This document shows, piece after piece, positions 1-9,400 of a stretch of 40,802 bases of DNA. The DNA lies in the NCBI GenBank assembly GCA_937890005.1, contig CALBZA010000021.1, forward strand, positions 1-40,802, written 5' to 3'. The notes below the pieces were generated by a model. It had not been told where the DNA came from. It saw only the letters and a program-made list of their open reading frames with translations, and made no database searches. Position 1 is the stretch's first letter; each line of letters opens with the position of its first letter. Made by a program: the position numbers and the translations under genes. Source of the DNA: an uncultured Verrucomicrobia subdivision 3 bacterium (GTDB taxonomy: Bacteria; Verrucomicrobiota; Verrucomicrobiia; Limisphaerales; DASXHY01).

Positions 1-80
1 AACTTTCAGCTATGTTCCTCAACAACTTCCGCCCTCTGGGAAAAAGACCCTGCTCCCATGTCGGACTGAAAAGCCGGACC

Positions 81-1451
81 TCACAATGAACCCAACACCG
101 CCGCCAGGGCGGCGACGGCTTCGCCAAGCTGCGTCTGGCTGATAGTCAAAGGCGGTGTGAAGCTGATCACGTTGCTGTGTTCTCCCTCCGGCAAGAGGAT
201 GAATCCGCGCTCAAGCATTGCCTTGATGATGTGGATGGAAGCGTCAGTAGCAGGCTGGCCATTCTCGTTCCGAAGTTCCAACCCAGCCATCAGGCCAACC
301 CCTCGTGCACACAGTTTCAGTTTGCGGTTCGACAGGGCTGAAAGGTCGTTCAATAGCGTGTGACCCAGCTTTGCCGCGCGGTCGGGAAGGTTGTTTTCCT
401 CGATTTCGCGAATTTGCGTGAGGGCCATCGCGCAGCCGACCGGATGGCCGAGATAGGTGCTGGTGTGAATGGCTTCCCCACTCGATGTCGGCCAGGCGGC
501 ATCCATGACATCCGCGCGTCCGACACATGCCGAAAGAGGAAATCCACCGGTCAACGCCTTGCCGAGGCAGACGAGATCGGGAACGACTGCGCCATGCTCG
601 CAAGCAAACCATTTTCCCGTGCGACCGAATCCAGTGTAGATCTCATCGAGAACAAGGATCGCTTTGTGTTCGTCACAGAGACGGCGAAGCAGCGGGAGGA
701 AACCAGGGGGTGGAACATTGATTCCGCCGCGGGCTTGAACGGGTTCGACGAGAACGGCGCCGATCCATCCGCGTTGAAAGAGGCGGCGGATGAGAAGCTC
801 CACCACCGGCAGATCGGCGGGTTTCGACGGGAACTGGACGAAATGCCCGAATTCCTTGAGCTGCATCTTGAATGGTCCGCGAAAATGATCCCGATGTGTC
901 GCATTCAATGCGCCGTAGCCGAGACCGTGATATCCGCCGTGAAACGCGATGACTCCGTGCCGACCGGTGGCAAGCATCGCTGTCTTCAGTGCCGCTTCGA
1001 CCGCTTCGAAGCCGGAATTACAGAAAATGGTTTTACCGAATGTCGGTTTGATTTTCGGCGGCTCGCTCGGGGAGCTTTGCGACTGTGCCGAGGACCAGAG
1101 TTCGAATGAACCCGCCGCGGACGGGGATTCTGCCGTCCAGCGTTCGAAAGTGATCCGGCTCAGTTCTCGTGCAAGCCTGGCTTTCAACGCATGAGGATGC
1201 ACGTCGCCCATCGCGTGCAGCAGCGTTGCCATCTGTTTCTGACCGGCCTCGACGACCTTGACATTGGCGTGTCCTGCAGCAGCCACGCCGAAGGCGGCTG
1301 TGAGGTCGAGATACTTTTTGCCCTCCGCATCCCAGACCTGAACGCCCTTCGCTTTGTCCCAGACAATCGGCCACGAGCCGTCCGGTTCGGTGAACAGGAC
1401 GTTGCGCGATTCGTACTGGCGGAGCAGTTGAAGCGTTTCGTTAGTGTTCAT
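81..1451 (-). CDS. Class III (PLP) aminotransferase
   Basis: Fold-type I PLP-dependent aminotransferase of the acetylornithine/4-aminobutyrate/glutamate-semialdehyde group. It should move an amino group between an omega-amino substrate and a 2-oxo acid in the cytoplasm. Visible are the PLP-site aspartate in LVLDEIYTGFGRTG (about residue 268) and the Schiff-base lysine in CLGKALTGGFPLSA (about 297). The ATG at 1451 is preferred over a TTG one codon upstream. The length, 456 residues, is normal. A low-complexity stretch of about 25 residues rich in S, P and E (around 110-135) sits just before KTIFCNSGFEAVEAALK, where relatives have a shorter loop. Upstream lies a palindromic repeat (1471-1592) and then queE on the same strand. 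The family assignment is firm; the substrate cannot be told from sequence. Bases 1-80 beyond its stop show no further gene. Confidence 0.9.
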   Translation of the reverse strand: MNTNETLQLLRQYESRNVLFTEPDGSWPIVWDKAKGVQVWDAEGKKYLDLTAAFGVAAAGHANVKVVEAGQKQMATLLHAMGDVHPHALKARLARELSRITFERWTAESPSAAGSFELWSSAQSQSSPSEPPKIKPTFGKTIFCNSGFEAVEAALKTAMLATGRHGVIAFHGGYHGLGYGALNATHRDHFRGPFKMQLKEFGHFVQFPSKPADLPVVELLIRRLFQRGWIGAVLVEPVQARGGINVPPPGFLPLLRRLCDEHKAILVLDEIYTGFGRTGKWFACEHGAVVPDLVCLGKALTGGFPLSACVGRADVMDAAWPTSSGEAIHTSTYLGHPVGCAMALTQIREIEENNLPDRAAKLGHTLLNDLSALSNRKLKLCARGVGLMAGLELRNENGQPATDASIHIIKAMLERGFILLPEGEHSNVISFTPPLTISQTQLGEAVAALAAVLGSL

Positions 1452-1470
1452 CAATGCAGAGACAGATGTT

Positions 1471-1592
1471 TCGTGTTCCGAGTTTCAAGTTTCGTGTTCC
1501 GTTGCCGAACGCTCCGATCCAATGCCGTCCCGTTCACCCAGCTTCAAGAACAGTTCGCAACGACAACTTGAAACTCAAAACCCAAAACTATT
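1471..1592. repeat. Palindromic short-period repeat element
   Basis: Fills the spacer between queE and the aminotransferase gene. A perfect 12-bp inverted repeat (GAGTTTCAAGTT at 1480-1491, its complement at 1565-1576) flanks a 73-nt loop. Both arms sit inside looser copies of a short period (TTTCGTGTTCCG at 1470-1481 and again at 1490-1501; runs of AAAACYC on the right). The arrangement matches the repeats at 31203-31340 and 34805-34897 but the arm sequence differs. No ORF is supported. Confidence 0.7.
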
Positions 1593-1594
1593 TA

Positions 1595-2338
1595 TCAGAC
1601 TCCCCTCTGTTCCGGCGGCCAGATGACCTTGTGCATCTGGAGCTGAAACCGAACAGGCAGCGCGTCGGCCACAATGCGTTCCACCAATTCCTGGCGCGAG
1701 ATCGGCGTCTGCCCGGCAGGAACGCGCTTCAATGATTTGTCCTGCTGTTCCGGCGCAAGCGGATGAACCCATGAAAACAACAGCGGACAGATGGTGTGAA
1801 GCGCGTGGCGCTGAATCGTTTCTTTCGCCCAGGCGTAGTCTTCGTGGGTGCCGAGCACGAATTTGATTTCGTCCGTTTCCTTCAGGTGCTGAATGTTCTC
1901 CCAGCGATTCCGTTCCACTTCACCACTGCTTGGGCATTTCAAATCCATGATGCGCCGAACCCGCGGATCGACCGTCGAAATGTCGTGTGCGCCGCTGGTC
2001 TCAAGCAGGACCGTGAAACCTTCGTCGCAAAGCTGTTTCATCAGCGGCAGCGCATTTTTCTGAAGGAGCGGTTCACCACCGGTCAGTTCAACGAGAGGCA
2101 GTGAAAAGTTGCGGATTGCGGATTGCGGATTGCGGAATGGCGCCGCCAGGCGATGGACCTCGGACAAAATTTCTGCGGTCGCGCTGCGTTTTCCTTCGGT
2201 GAAGGCGTAGGCGGTGTCGCAATAGGAACAGCGGAGATTGCATGCGGTGAGCCGGATGAAGATGCAGGGAAGTCCTGCAAAAGTGCTCTCGCCCTGAAGA
2301 CTCAGGTAAACTTCATTGATCACCAGGGATTCGGACAT
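1595..2338 (-). CDS. queE: 7-carboxy-7-deazaguanine synthase QueE
   Basis: Radical SAM enzyme converting 6-carboxy-5,6,7,8-tetrahydropterin to 7-carboxy-7-deazaguanine, a step in making queuosine and other 7-deazapurines. The N-terminus has INEVYLSLQGES and the cluster motif CNLRCSYC with cysteines 33, 37 and 40 binding the 4Fe-4S cluster. LTGGEPLL follows, and DLKCPSSGE is typical of the QueE family. Length is 247 residues. Oddity: the segment FRNPQSAIRNF before the TGGEPLL strand is encoded by 3.7 copies of a 7-bp repeat (2111-2136), so the gene carries an in-frame repeat insertion or expansion. No other queuosine genes are in the window. It follows pyk on the same strand, separated from it by a strong terminator, so it probably has its own promoter. 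Confidence 0.92.
   Translation of the reverse strand: MSESLVINEVYLSLQGESTFAGLPCIFIRLTACNLRCSYCDTAYAFTEGKRSATAEILSEVHRLAAPFRNPQSAIRNFSLPLVELTGGEPLLQKNALPLMKQLCDEGFTVLLETSGAHDISTVDPRVRRIMDLKCPSSGEVERNRWENIQHLKETDEIKFVLGTHEDYAWAKETIQRHALHTICPLLFSWVHPLAPEQQDKSLKRVPAGQTPISRQELVERIVADALPVRFQLQMHKVIWPPEQRGV
2111..2136. repeat. Heptanucleotide tandem repeat inside queE
   Basis: GCGGATT occurs three times in perfect tandem (2111-2131) plus GCGGA. Read on the gene strand it encodes the heptapeptide NPQSAIR. Three 7-bp units make 21 bp, so expansion by threes keeps the frame. The same unit in the same frame occurs in ureF (31657-31687). Confidence 0.9.
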
Positions 2339-2392
2339 TGCGGAATGTAGCCACGAAAGATCCGAAACGAAAAGCCTGTTTCCCCTGATGAC

Positions 2393-2421
2393 AAAAAAAC
2401 GGCCGCGGGTGGCGGCCGTTT
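2393..2421 (-). terminator. Rho-independent terminator of pyk
   Basis: A perfect 10-bp stem, AAACGGCCGC/GCGGCCGTTT, with a short loop. On the minus strand it is followed by a run of seven T, 16 bp past the pyk stop codon. This is a textbook intrinsic terminator separating pyk from queE. Confidence 0.9.
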
Positions 2422-2437
2422 CAATTCAAGCGGACTT

Positions 2438-3856
2438 TTACACCACGCGCATCTGCACGGCATCCACAATCTGTTCGCCGACGACGATCGAGCCAATGAC
2501 GACGACGGTGGTGCCTTTGTGGATGCAGCCCTGCTCGACCAGAATCGGGAGCGAGGCTTCGATGGTGTTTTCCGGATTGATCAGGTCGAACGGAACCACA
2601 AACGGAGTCACTCCCCAGCTTAAGGTCAATCCCGCCGCCACCTTCTCATTCGGGCATAGCGCAAAAATCTTGGAATGACGCGGCCGCAGCCAGCCGGTGT
2701 AGCGCGCCATGTTGCCGCTGCGCGTAATGACAATGATCGCCTCGGCCTTCAGCTCGTTGGCCATCACGACCGCGCTCTTGACGAGCTTCTGCCGCGGACT
2801 GACGAGATCGGATTGTTCGTAGAAGTTTGCGCCACCGCTGCGTTCGATGCGGGTCGCGATGCGATCGAATACCTCGATGCAGCGGACCGGATGTTTTCCA
2901 ACTGTCGTTTCGCCGCTCAACATGATGGCATCGGCCTGTTCATAAACTGCGTTTGCGACGTCCGTCACTTCGGCGCGTGTCGGCATCGGCGATTCGATCA
3001 TGCTTTCGAGCATGTGCGTCGCGACGATGACCGGCTTGCCGTAGCGGAGGCAGGTTTTCACGATGCGGCGCTGGACGATCGGCAGCTCTTCGTAGGGAAT
3101 TTCGATTCCCAGATCGCCGCGGGCAACCATGATGCCGTCCGCCTCGCGAACGATCTCCTCGAAGTTCGCGACGGCCTGTTGATCCTCGACTTTGGCGATC
3201 ACAAGCGGACGCGGCTTGCCGTGTTCGAACAGTTCCTTCAGCTGAAGCAAATCGCGGGCTTCACGAACGAACGAGAGCGCGATCAGATCGACACCCAGTT
3301 CGATGCCGAGCAACACATCCTTGATGTCCTTTGCAGTGAGCGCGGGGAGGCTGACTTTGACGCCGGGAAGATTGATGTGACGCCGGCTGCCAAGTGTGCC
3401 CTGGGTGAGAACTTCGCATTCGACCTTGTTCCCGGACTTCGCGAGCACCTTCATTTCGATCGCGCCATTGTCCAGCAGAACGACGTCGCCGACGCTGATG
3501 TCGTTGACGAAGTTTGCGTAGTTCACATCGACGGAACGTTCTTCCTCGCTGCGTTCGCCACGGACCGTGAGAGTGAATTTCTGGCCCGGTTCGAGATTGA
3601 GCGGAACGCTGAGATCACCGGTGCGAATGGCGGGACCCTGTGTATCCATCAGAATCCCAACAAAGCGTTTGCGCTCGGCCGAGGCGGAGCGGATGTCCTT
3701 GACGACGCGCCGCACCCAGTCGTGCGGGGCGTGGGACATGTTGAGACGAAAAACATTAACGCCGGCGTCGATGAGCTTGCCGATCATCACGGCAGACTCG
3801 GTGGCCGGTCCAAGTGTCGCTACAATTTTTGTTTTGCGCTGAGCGCTCGATTGCAT
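2438..3856 (-). CDS. pyk: Pyruvate kinase
   Basis: Last step of glycolysis: phosphoenolpyruvate plus ADP to pyruvate plus ATP, cytoplasmic. The 472-residue protein shows the family motifs in order: KIVATLGPA near the start, VFRLNMSH (substrate-binding Arg/Asn), GILMDTQGPAIRTG, a B domain at about 75-170, DLIALSFVREARDLL, the Mg-binding MVARGDLGIEIPYEELP, ATHMLESMIESPMPTRAEVTDVANAVYEQADAIMLSGET, and a regulatory C-domain. Length and motifs are complete. It is divergent from the ferredoxin gene, sharing a 172-bp upstream region, and is followed by a strong terminator at 2393-2421. Nothing suggests transfer or decay. Confidence 0.97.
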   Translation of the reverse strand: MQSSAQRKTKIVATLGPATESAVMIGKLIDAGVNVFRLNMSHAPHDWVRRVVKDIRSASAERKRFVGILMDTQGPAIRTGDLSVPLNLEPGQKFTLTVRGERSEEERSVDVNYANFVNDISVGDVVLLDNGAIEMKVLAKSGNKVECEVLTQGTLGSRRHINLPGVKVSLPALTAKDIKDVLLGIELGVDLIALSFVREARDLLQLKELFEHGKPRPLVIAKVEDQQAVANFEEIVREADGIMVARGDLGIEIPYEELPIVQRRIVKTCLRYGKPVIVATHMLESMIESPMPTRAEVTDVANAVYEQADAIMLSGETTVGKHPVRCIEVFDRIATRIERSGGANFYEQSDLVSPRQKLVKSAVVMANELKAEAIIVITRSGNMARYTGWLRPRHSKIFALCPNEKVAAGLTLSWGVTPFVVPFDLINPENTIEASLPILVEQGCIHKGTTVVVIGSIVVGEQIVDAVQMRVV

Positions 3857-4028
3857 GGCCGGGAAGGATAAGAGCGGGCGGCGCGATTAAAAGAAATTAT
3901 TCCAAGGAGATGAATTGGAAACGGATGCGCCGGCTGTATTGCGGCGGAGATGCGTCGATATTTAATCCACTTGCCTTGCCCGGGAGCGAACCGCATATTT
4001 TCCCAGCCCACGAGAAAGGCGAAATTTT

Positions 4029-4259
4029 ATGGCTGATGTAGCAAATAAATACCCGGAAAACGTCGAAGGAAAGTATTACGTCGATAACCAGTGCATTGAT
4101 TGCGATCTGTGCCGCGAAACGGCGCCGGACAATTTCAAGCGCAATGACGATGGCGGATACTCATTCGTTTACAAGCAGCCGGAAAGCCCGGAAGAGGAAG
4201 CCCGCTGCAAGGAAGCCAAGGAAGGATGCCCTGTCGAGGCGATTGGCGACAACGGCTAA
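4029..4259 (+). CDS. Small [4Fe-4S] ferredoxin
   Basis: A 76-residue soluble electron carrier. CIDCDLC (Cys22, Cys25, Cys28) plus the later GCPVEAI supply the CxxCxxC...CP pattern of a single [4Fe-4S] ferredoxin; the second-cluster cysteine set of 2[4Fe-4S] ferredoxins is lacking. An extra cysteine in ARCKEAKEGCP could form a disulfide, as in some one-cluster ferredoxins. The ATG at 4029 is preceded by AGAAAGG (4013-4019), a good ribosome binding site. It stands alone and ends at a bidirectional terminator. Possible partners within the window are the radical SAM enzymes QueE and the one at 11.6 kb, but nothing links them directly. Confidence 0.9.
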   Translation: MADVANKYPENVEGKYYVDNQCIDCDLCRETAPDNFKRNDDGGYSFVYKQPESPEEEARCKEAKEGCPVEAIGDNG

Positions 4260-4272
4260 GACAGCTTTCGAT

Positions 4273-4303
4273 AAAAAACCGCAGGTCAAACCTGCGGTTT
4301 TTT
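4273..4303. terminator. Bidirectional intrinsic terminator
   Basis: AAAAAACCGCAGGT, a 3-4 nt loop and ACCTGCGGTTTTTT form an 8-bp GC-rich core flanked by A and T runs. It works in both directions and lies between the convergent ferredoxin gene and the hybrid kinase gene. Confidence 0.92.
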
Positions 4304-4319
4304 GCTTTCTCAGTCGAAA

Positions 4320-6434
4320 TCAGGCCGGTGTCGGTTCGGGTTTCACGGGTGGAATGGATAGTTTTCCGCCTTCAATGCAAACGCGGACAGCCTTCACGAG
4401 CGTCGCAAAGTCGTACGGCTTGGGAAGGAAATTGATGCCGTGAATGAAAATTGAATCCTTCTTCAGGATTTCCGGGCTGTAGCCGCTGGTGTAGAGAACC
4501 TTTAGTTTTGGATTCTTGCCCTGAAGCACCTTCGCAAGTTCACCGCCGCTCATTCCGCACGGCATGATCATGTCAGTGAGCAGGAGATCGACCGGAGTCG
4601 TCGCGCGCTCCCAAATCGTGACGGCTTCCGGGCCATTGGACGCCTTCAAAACCTGATAGCCTCTCTTTTCCAGTGCGGAACAGGCCAGTTCACGAACGGC
4701 CACTTCGTCCTCAACGACCAGGATGGTTTCGCCCTTTCCGGGTTCGGCCAGCGATTGGGTGAATGGAACCGCGGCACGGTTTCCCGCACGTGCGTCGGAA
4801 GCGGGAAGATAAATCCTGAACTGTGATCCACGTCCAACTTCGCTGGAAACTTCGATCCATCCCTCGTGCTGTTTCACGATGCCGTGAATGGTTGAAAGAC
4901 CGAGACCGGTTCCTTTGCCGACTTCCTTGGTGGTGAAGAACGGATCAAAGATGCGGGCCAGGACCTGCGGTTCCATACCGCAACCGTTGTCGCTGACACG
5001 AATCTGAACGAACCGGCCGGGGCGGGCTTCCGAATTCGCTTCCACCATGGACTCCTCGACAACGATCTCACCGATGGAGATTTCGATCTTGCCGCCGTTC
5101 GGCATCGCGTCGCGTGCATTCAACGCCAGGTTGATCAACACCTGTTCAATGCTTCCTTCATCTGCCAGCACAGAAGGGAGTCCATCGAGTGTTTGCACCT
5201 GCACCTCGTATTTTTCGCCAAGCAGGCGCGAGAGCATCTTTCGCGTGTTCTGAATGGTTTGGGAAAGATCGATGAGGCGAGTCTGAAGCACCTGCTTGCG
5301 GCTGAACGCGAGCAGCTGTTTCGTGAATCCGGCCGCGCGCTGGCTGGCGAGCATGATCTGGTTCAGCAGCGCATTGCGATCGAGCTTGTTGCTGTTAACG
5401 GATTGAAGGAGACCGGTGTTGCCTTGAATCACCGTGAGCACGTTGTTGAATTCGTGCGCGATGCCGGCGGCCATGCGTCCGATCACTTCCATCTTCTGGG
5501 CTTGACGCAGTTGAGCCTCCAGCTTGACGTGATCGGTCATGTCCTCAGCGACCAGAAGAAGACATTCAGCAATGCCGACTGTGACGGGCTCGGAAGAGAG
5601 AACAATCTGTCGGATCGAACCGTCGCTGCGGCGCAACTGGCACGAGAGGCCGCGCAGACGTCCTTCCGGCAGGAAGGAACCTGCGGCTGAATCGGCGCCC
5701 TTCAGCCAGATTTTAAGATCGTGATCGGTCTGACTCGAAAGCTGATCGGATGAATAGCCGGTCAGTTCGGTGAAGCTCTGGTTGTGATCGATGAACTTCC
5801 GATCCACGAGCGACAGAATCGCCGCCGGATTCGGGCTGCAGTGAAACGCCTTGGAGAAACGCTCTTCGCTGCTGCGCAACTCCGCTGTCCGCTGACGCAC
5901 CATCCGATCGAGATCCTCCATGCGCAACCGCGCCTGCCGGGCCAGCGCCCATTTCTGCGTCATCGCATGCGCCAGCTGGAGCACTTCGACTGTTTCGAAC
6001 GGTTTCTTCAGGATGAGCAGGTTGTCTGTCTGCCCGAGCCGCCGGGTCATTTCATCCCAGGAATAATCGGAGTAGGCCGTGCAGATGACCGCCTGGAGTT
6101 CGGGCGAACATTGCCAGATGCGTTCAAGTGTTTCGACGCCATCCCAGCCAGGCGGCATGCGAACGTCCACGAACGCCATTACATAAGGGTCCCCCTCCTG
6201 CATCGCCTTCTGCACCATGGCGAGGGCTTCCTGCCCCTGGTGCGCCGATTCGATGCGGAAGCCGGCGCGTTCTACCGGCGATGCGCTCTCGCCGAACAGT
6301 TCCGCCTCAATGCTGTCGAGCCGCGTGTGGGCCTCGGACCGCGCTCCAAGGATTTTTCTGAAATCCTCGTGAATGGCGGGATTGTCATCGACAACAAGAA
6401 TTCTGGGTTCGGCTTCAGCTCGCGACTGACTCAT
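4320..6434 (-). CDS. Hybrid histidine kinase, REC-PAS-HisKA-HATPase-REC
   Basis: A 704-residue cytoplasmic sensor kinase/response regulator hybrid with no membrane segment. In order: an N-terminal receiver domain (ILVVDDNPAIHEDF, phosphoacceptor Asp at about 87 in FVDVRMPPGWDG); a PAS domain from about 190 (SEERFSKAFHCSPNPAAIL); a HisKA dimer domain with phospho-His in GIAHEFNNVL at about 326; a HATPase_c domain with N-box LINLALNARDAMPNGG and G-boxes DNGCGM and GKGTGLGLSTIHGI; and a C-terminal receiver (LLLTDMIMP, Asp at about 620). An upstream ORF extension to 6500 exists, but the ATG at 6434 is the credible start: it overlaps the end of the membrane kinase gene by 20 bp, which implies translational coupling. 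It likely receives or relays phosphate from that kinase. No output regulator with a DNA-binding domain is nearby. Confidence 0.9.
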   Translation of the reverse strand: MSQSRAEAEPRILVVDDNPAIHEDFRKILGARSEAHTRLDSIEAELFGESASPVERAGFRIESAHQGQEALAMVQKAMQEGDPYVMAFVDVRMPPGWDGVETLERIWQCSPELQAVICTAYSDYSWDEMTRRLGQTDNLLILKKPFETVEVLQLAHAMTQKWALARQARLRMEDLDRMVRQRTAELRSSEERFSKAFHCSPNPAAILSLVDRKFIDHNQSFTELTGYSSDQLSSQTDHDLKIWLKGADSAAGSFLPEGRLRGLSCQLRRSDGSIRQIVLSSEPVTVGIAECLLLVAEDMTDHVKLEAQLRQAQKMEVIGRMAAGIAHEFNNVLTVIQGNTGLLQSVNSNKLDRNALLNQIMLASQRAAGFTKQLLAFSRKQVLQTRLIDLSQTIQNTRKMLSRLLGEKYEVQVQTLDGLPSVLADEGSIEQVLINLALNARDAMPNGGKIEISIGEIVVEESMVEANSEARPGRFVQIRVSDNGCGMEPQVLARIFDPFFTTKEVGKGTGLGLSTIHGIVKQHEGWIEVSSEVGRGSQFRIYLPASDARAGNRAAVPFTQSLAEPGKGETILVVEDEVAVRELACSALEKRGYQVLKASNGPEAVTIWERATTPVDLLLTDMIMPCGMSGGELAKVLQGKNPKLKVLYTSGYSPEILKKDSIFIHGINFLPKPYDFATLVKAVRVCIEGGKLSIPPVKPEPTPA

Positions 6435-9400
6435 AGACTTTGTTCTCCGGTTCTGCCGCGACAGGTTCGTGAGGCAGCAACAGTGTAAAGGTGGCGCCAC
6501 GCCCCGATCCCTCGCTGTGCGCGGTCAGGGAGCCACCGAGCTCCTTCACCGCAATGGCACTGCTATGCAGTCCAAATCCATGCCCATTTCTGCGCGTGGT
6601 AAATCCGTGGCCAAAAATGCGCGTCAGATTCTCTTTGGGAATGCCAACGCCGTTGTCGATCACATCGATCCGGACATTGCCATCCTCCAATCGGATGCGA
6701 ATGATCAGAATCTTCTTCGGCGGCTTGGCGTCATCCATCGCATACTTCGCGTTGCGGATGAGATTGACCAGGATTTGCAGAACCTTGTGCTTCTCGGTGC
6801 TGATGGGCGGCGTGTCCTGAAAATCGCGTGTGACGTGAACGTCGTGGCGGACGAGCGCCGCGGCATTGATCTGGAGCGCGTCTTCTACAAGCTGGTTGGC
6901 GCTGATCGTCTCCTTCACGCCGGCGACCTTCGCGTAACTCTGCTGCATCGCGACAATCTGCTTGATGTGATCGATATGCCGCAGCAACTGCTCAAGTTCC
7001 TTCAAGAGATGGGCCTGGTCGTCGCGGAGATGATCGGCCAGCGCGCTCAGGTAACCCGGAATCTGCTGACCGCGAGGATCGTTGCTCAAGAACTCACCCA
7101 GTCGTTCGCGATGTTCCGACAGCAGCGCCGAGACTTTTGAGAGACTCGTCATCTTCGATGTCTTGATCTTTTCAATCGTGAGCGAGCAGGAAATGTTCAC
7201 GCTGTTGAGCACGTTGCCCACGTTGTGCAGAACATCTGTTGCCACCTCGGCCATGCCTGCCAGCCGGGAAGTTTCCACCAGACGCTGATGCACTGCTTCC
7301 AGCTGCGCCTCGGCTTCCTTGAGCGCGGTAATGTCGCGGGTGACGCCGAAGGTTCCGATGATATTTCCTTCGCTATCGACCCACGGCATTTTCGTGATGT
7401 GGCTCCAGGCGGTCTTTGACGTGTGCGGATCGATGTAACGGGTTATGTGGCCGATGAGTGGTTTACCGGTCCGGATGATCGCCTGTTCCTCCTCATAGGC
7501 GATGCGGGCCTGATCCTCGGGTGCCACATCGAAATCCGTCTTTCCAATCAGGTATTCAGCGCAACGCTCCACCGTGGTGAGATGTTCCGGAATCGGTTCA
7601 CCCGGATGTTGCTGCTGAAACCGCTTCAAAAGTGTCTGCCTCGCGCGTTCCGCCTTCCACTGGCTGATTCGAACGAAACGGGATTGCCGGTCCTTGAAGT
7701 AGATGGCATCCGGCAGCGTTTCCACCAGCGCCTTGAACAGTCCCTGTTCGTACGCGAGCCGCTGTTCCGCCTGCTTCGTTTCGGTGACGTCCTTCGAAAT
7801 GCCGAACGTGCCAATGATGTTTCCATCCTGGTCGCGCCATGGAAGTTTTGTCGAAAGCGCCCAGGTGATCCGGCCGTTGGTGTGAGTTTCCTTCTCGGGT
7901 TTGCCGACGATCGGCTTTCCGGTCCGGATGATCTCCTGTTCATCTTCAAATGCCTGCTGGGCGTGTTCGATTTGGAAGAGGTCGAAGTCGGACTTTCCGA
8001 TGAGTTCATCCGCGGAATTCAATCCGAACATCATTGCCAGGGACTGGCTGGCGCGGACAAATCGGGACTCGCGATCCTTGAAATAGATGTAATCCAGGCT
8101 GTTTGAGAGCAGGGTTTCCAGCAGGCTGCTCGCTTTTGCCAGAGCGGCCTCGGCATGCTTTCGCTCAGAGATGTCTTCGTAGGTGCCCAGGACGCCGGTG
8201 ACGTTTCCGGCTTTGTCGAACAGCGGGACTTTGCTGATGCGGAGCCAGCTTGGCGCCTCATTGGACCAGGTGTGCAGAATTTCCCGGTTCAACTGTGCCC
8301 GGCGGCCCGCAATGATCTCGCGATCTTCCTCCTGGTAACGTTTCGCAGCTTCGGCGTCGTGAATGTCGAAATCGGTCTTGCCCACCACTTCGGCCGGATC
8401 AGCAAAACCGCAATCCGTCGCATACGCCTTGTTGCAGCCTGTGATTACCGAATTGACATCCTTCCAGAACACGCGCTGCGGAATCGTATCGAGAACCGAA
8501 CGCAGCATCTGACGCGAGTTGAACAATTCCTCCTCTGCCCGTTTTCGCGCGGTGATATCAACGCCAGTGCCAAGCACGGCAGGCGCGCCGTTGAAATCCG
8601 TTCGGCTGCCAAGCACTTCGAAATGGACAATGCCGCCATCCTTTCGGAGCCCGCGGAAAGTGTAATGCGCGGTGGTAATTTCTCCGTTCACGCGGCGTCG
8701 AACCTGTTCCGCGACCAGTTCACGGTCCTCCTCGCAAATCGCAATGCTGATGTCCTGCATCTGCATCATCTCCTCGGCCGTGTAGCCGAAGATTTCGGCG
8801 AAGCGCGGATTCACGTAGGCGAATCGGCTGTGTTGAATGATGTAAACACCGACAAGAGACTGCTCCACGAGTGCGCGGAACTTGGTTTCGCTGCTCTGCA
8901 AGCTGGCAGTCTGTTCCTGCACCTTGCGGCGAAGCATCACGACCCACAAGGTCGTCACAGCCACCAACGCCAGCAGCGCCCCGACCAGCGTGAGCGTATG
9001 TTTCAATTCCCACCAGGATGGCTTTTCCAGAACCTGTATGTCGTCGCCGGACGTAAACAGCATTTGAAAACCGGTAGGCTTCCTCACCTCATCGACGAGC
9101 AGGCGGTAAATGCCCTTAATTTTCAACCGGCTTCCGACGGCGAGGGTTTCCACATTCGGAAGCGGCGCTGCGGAATGCGCTTCGAAGGTCATTCCCGGAA
9201 TTTGCAGCGTCAGGATATCGCGGTCGGCAACCCGAGTGACATAGTTCAGGTGCGCTTCCAGCTCGACAAACCGGTTGTTCATTTCCTGATTCAGAGGCTG
9301 TTCAATTGCCAGCTTCCGACCTTCGGGACGCGTTTCCTGCCGGACGATCTCCAGTGTTGCATCGCGAAGCGCGCTGCCGTTGTTGACGAGGGACGGATAG

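Noticed and set aside
6435..6500. Upstream start of the hybrid kinase (MAPPLHCCCLTN...)
   Set aside because: The extension lies wholly inside the end of the membrane kinase gene and is out of character; the ATG at 6434 begins right before the receiver domain.
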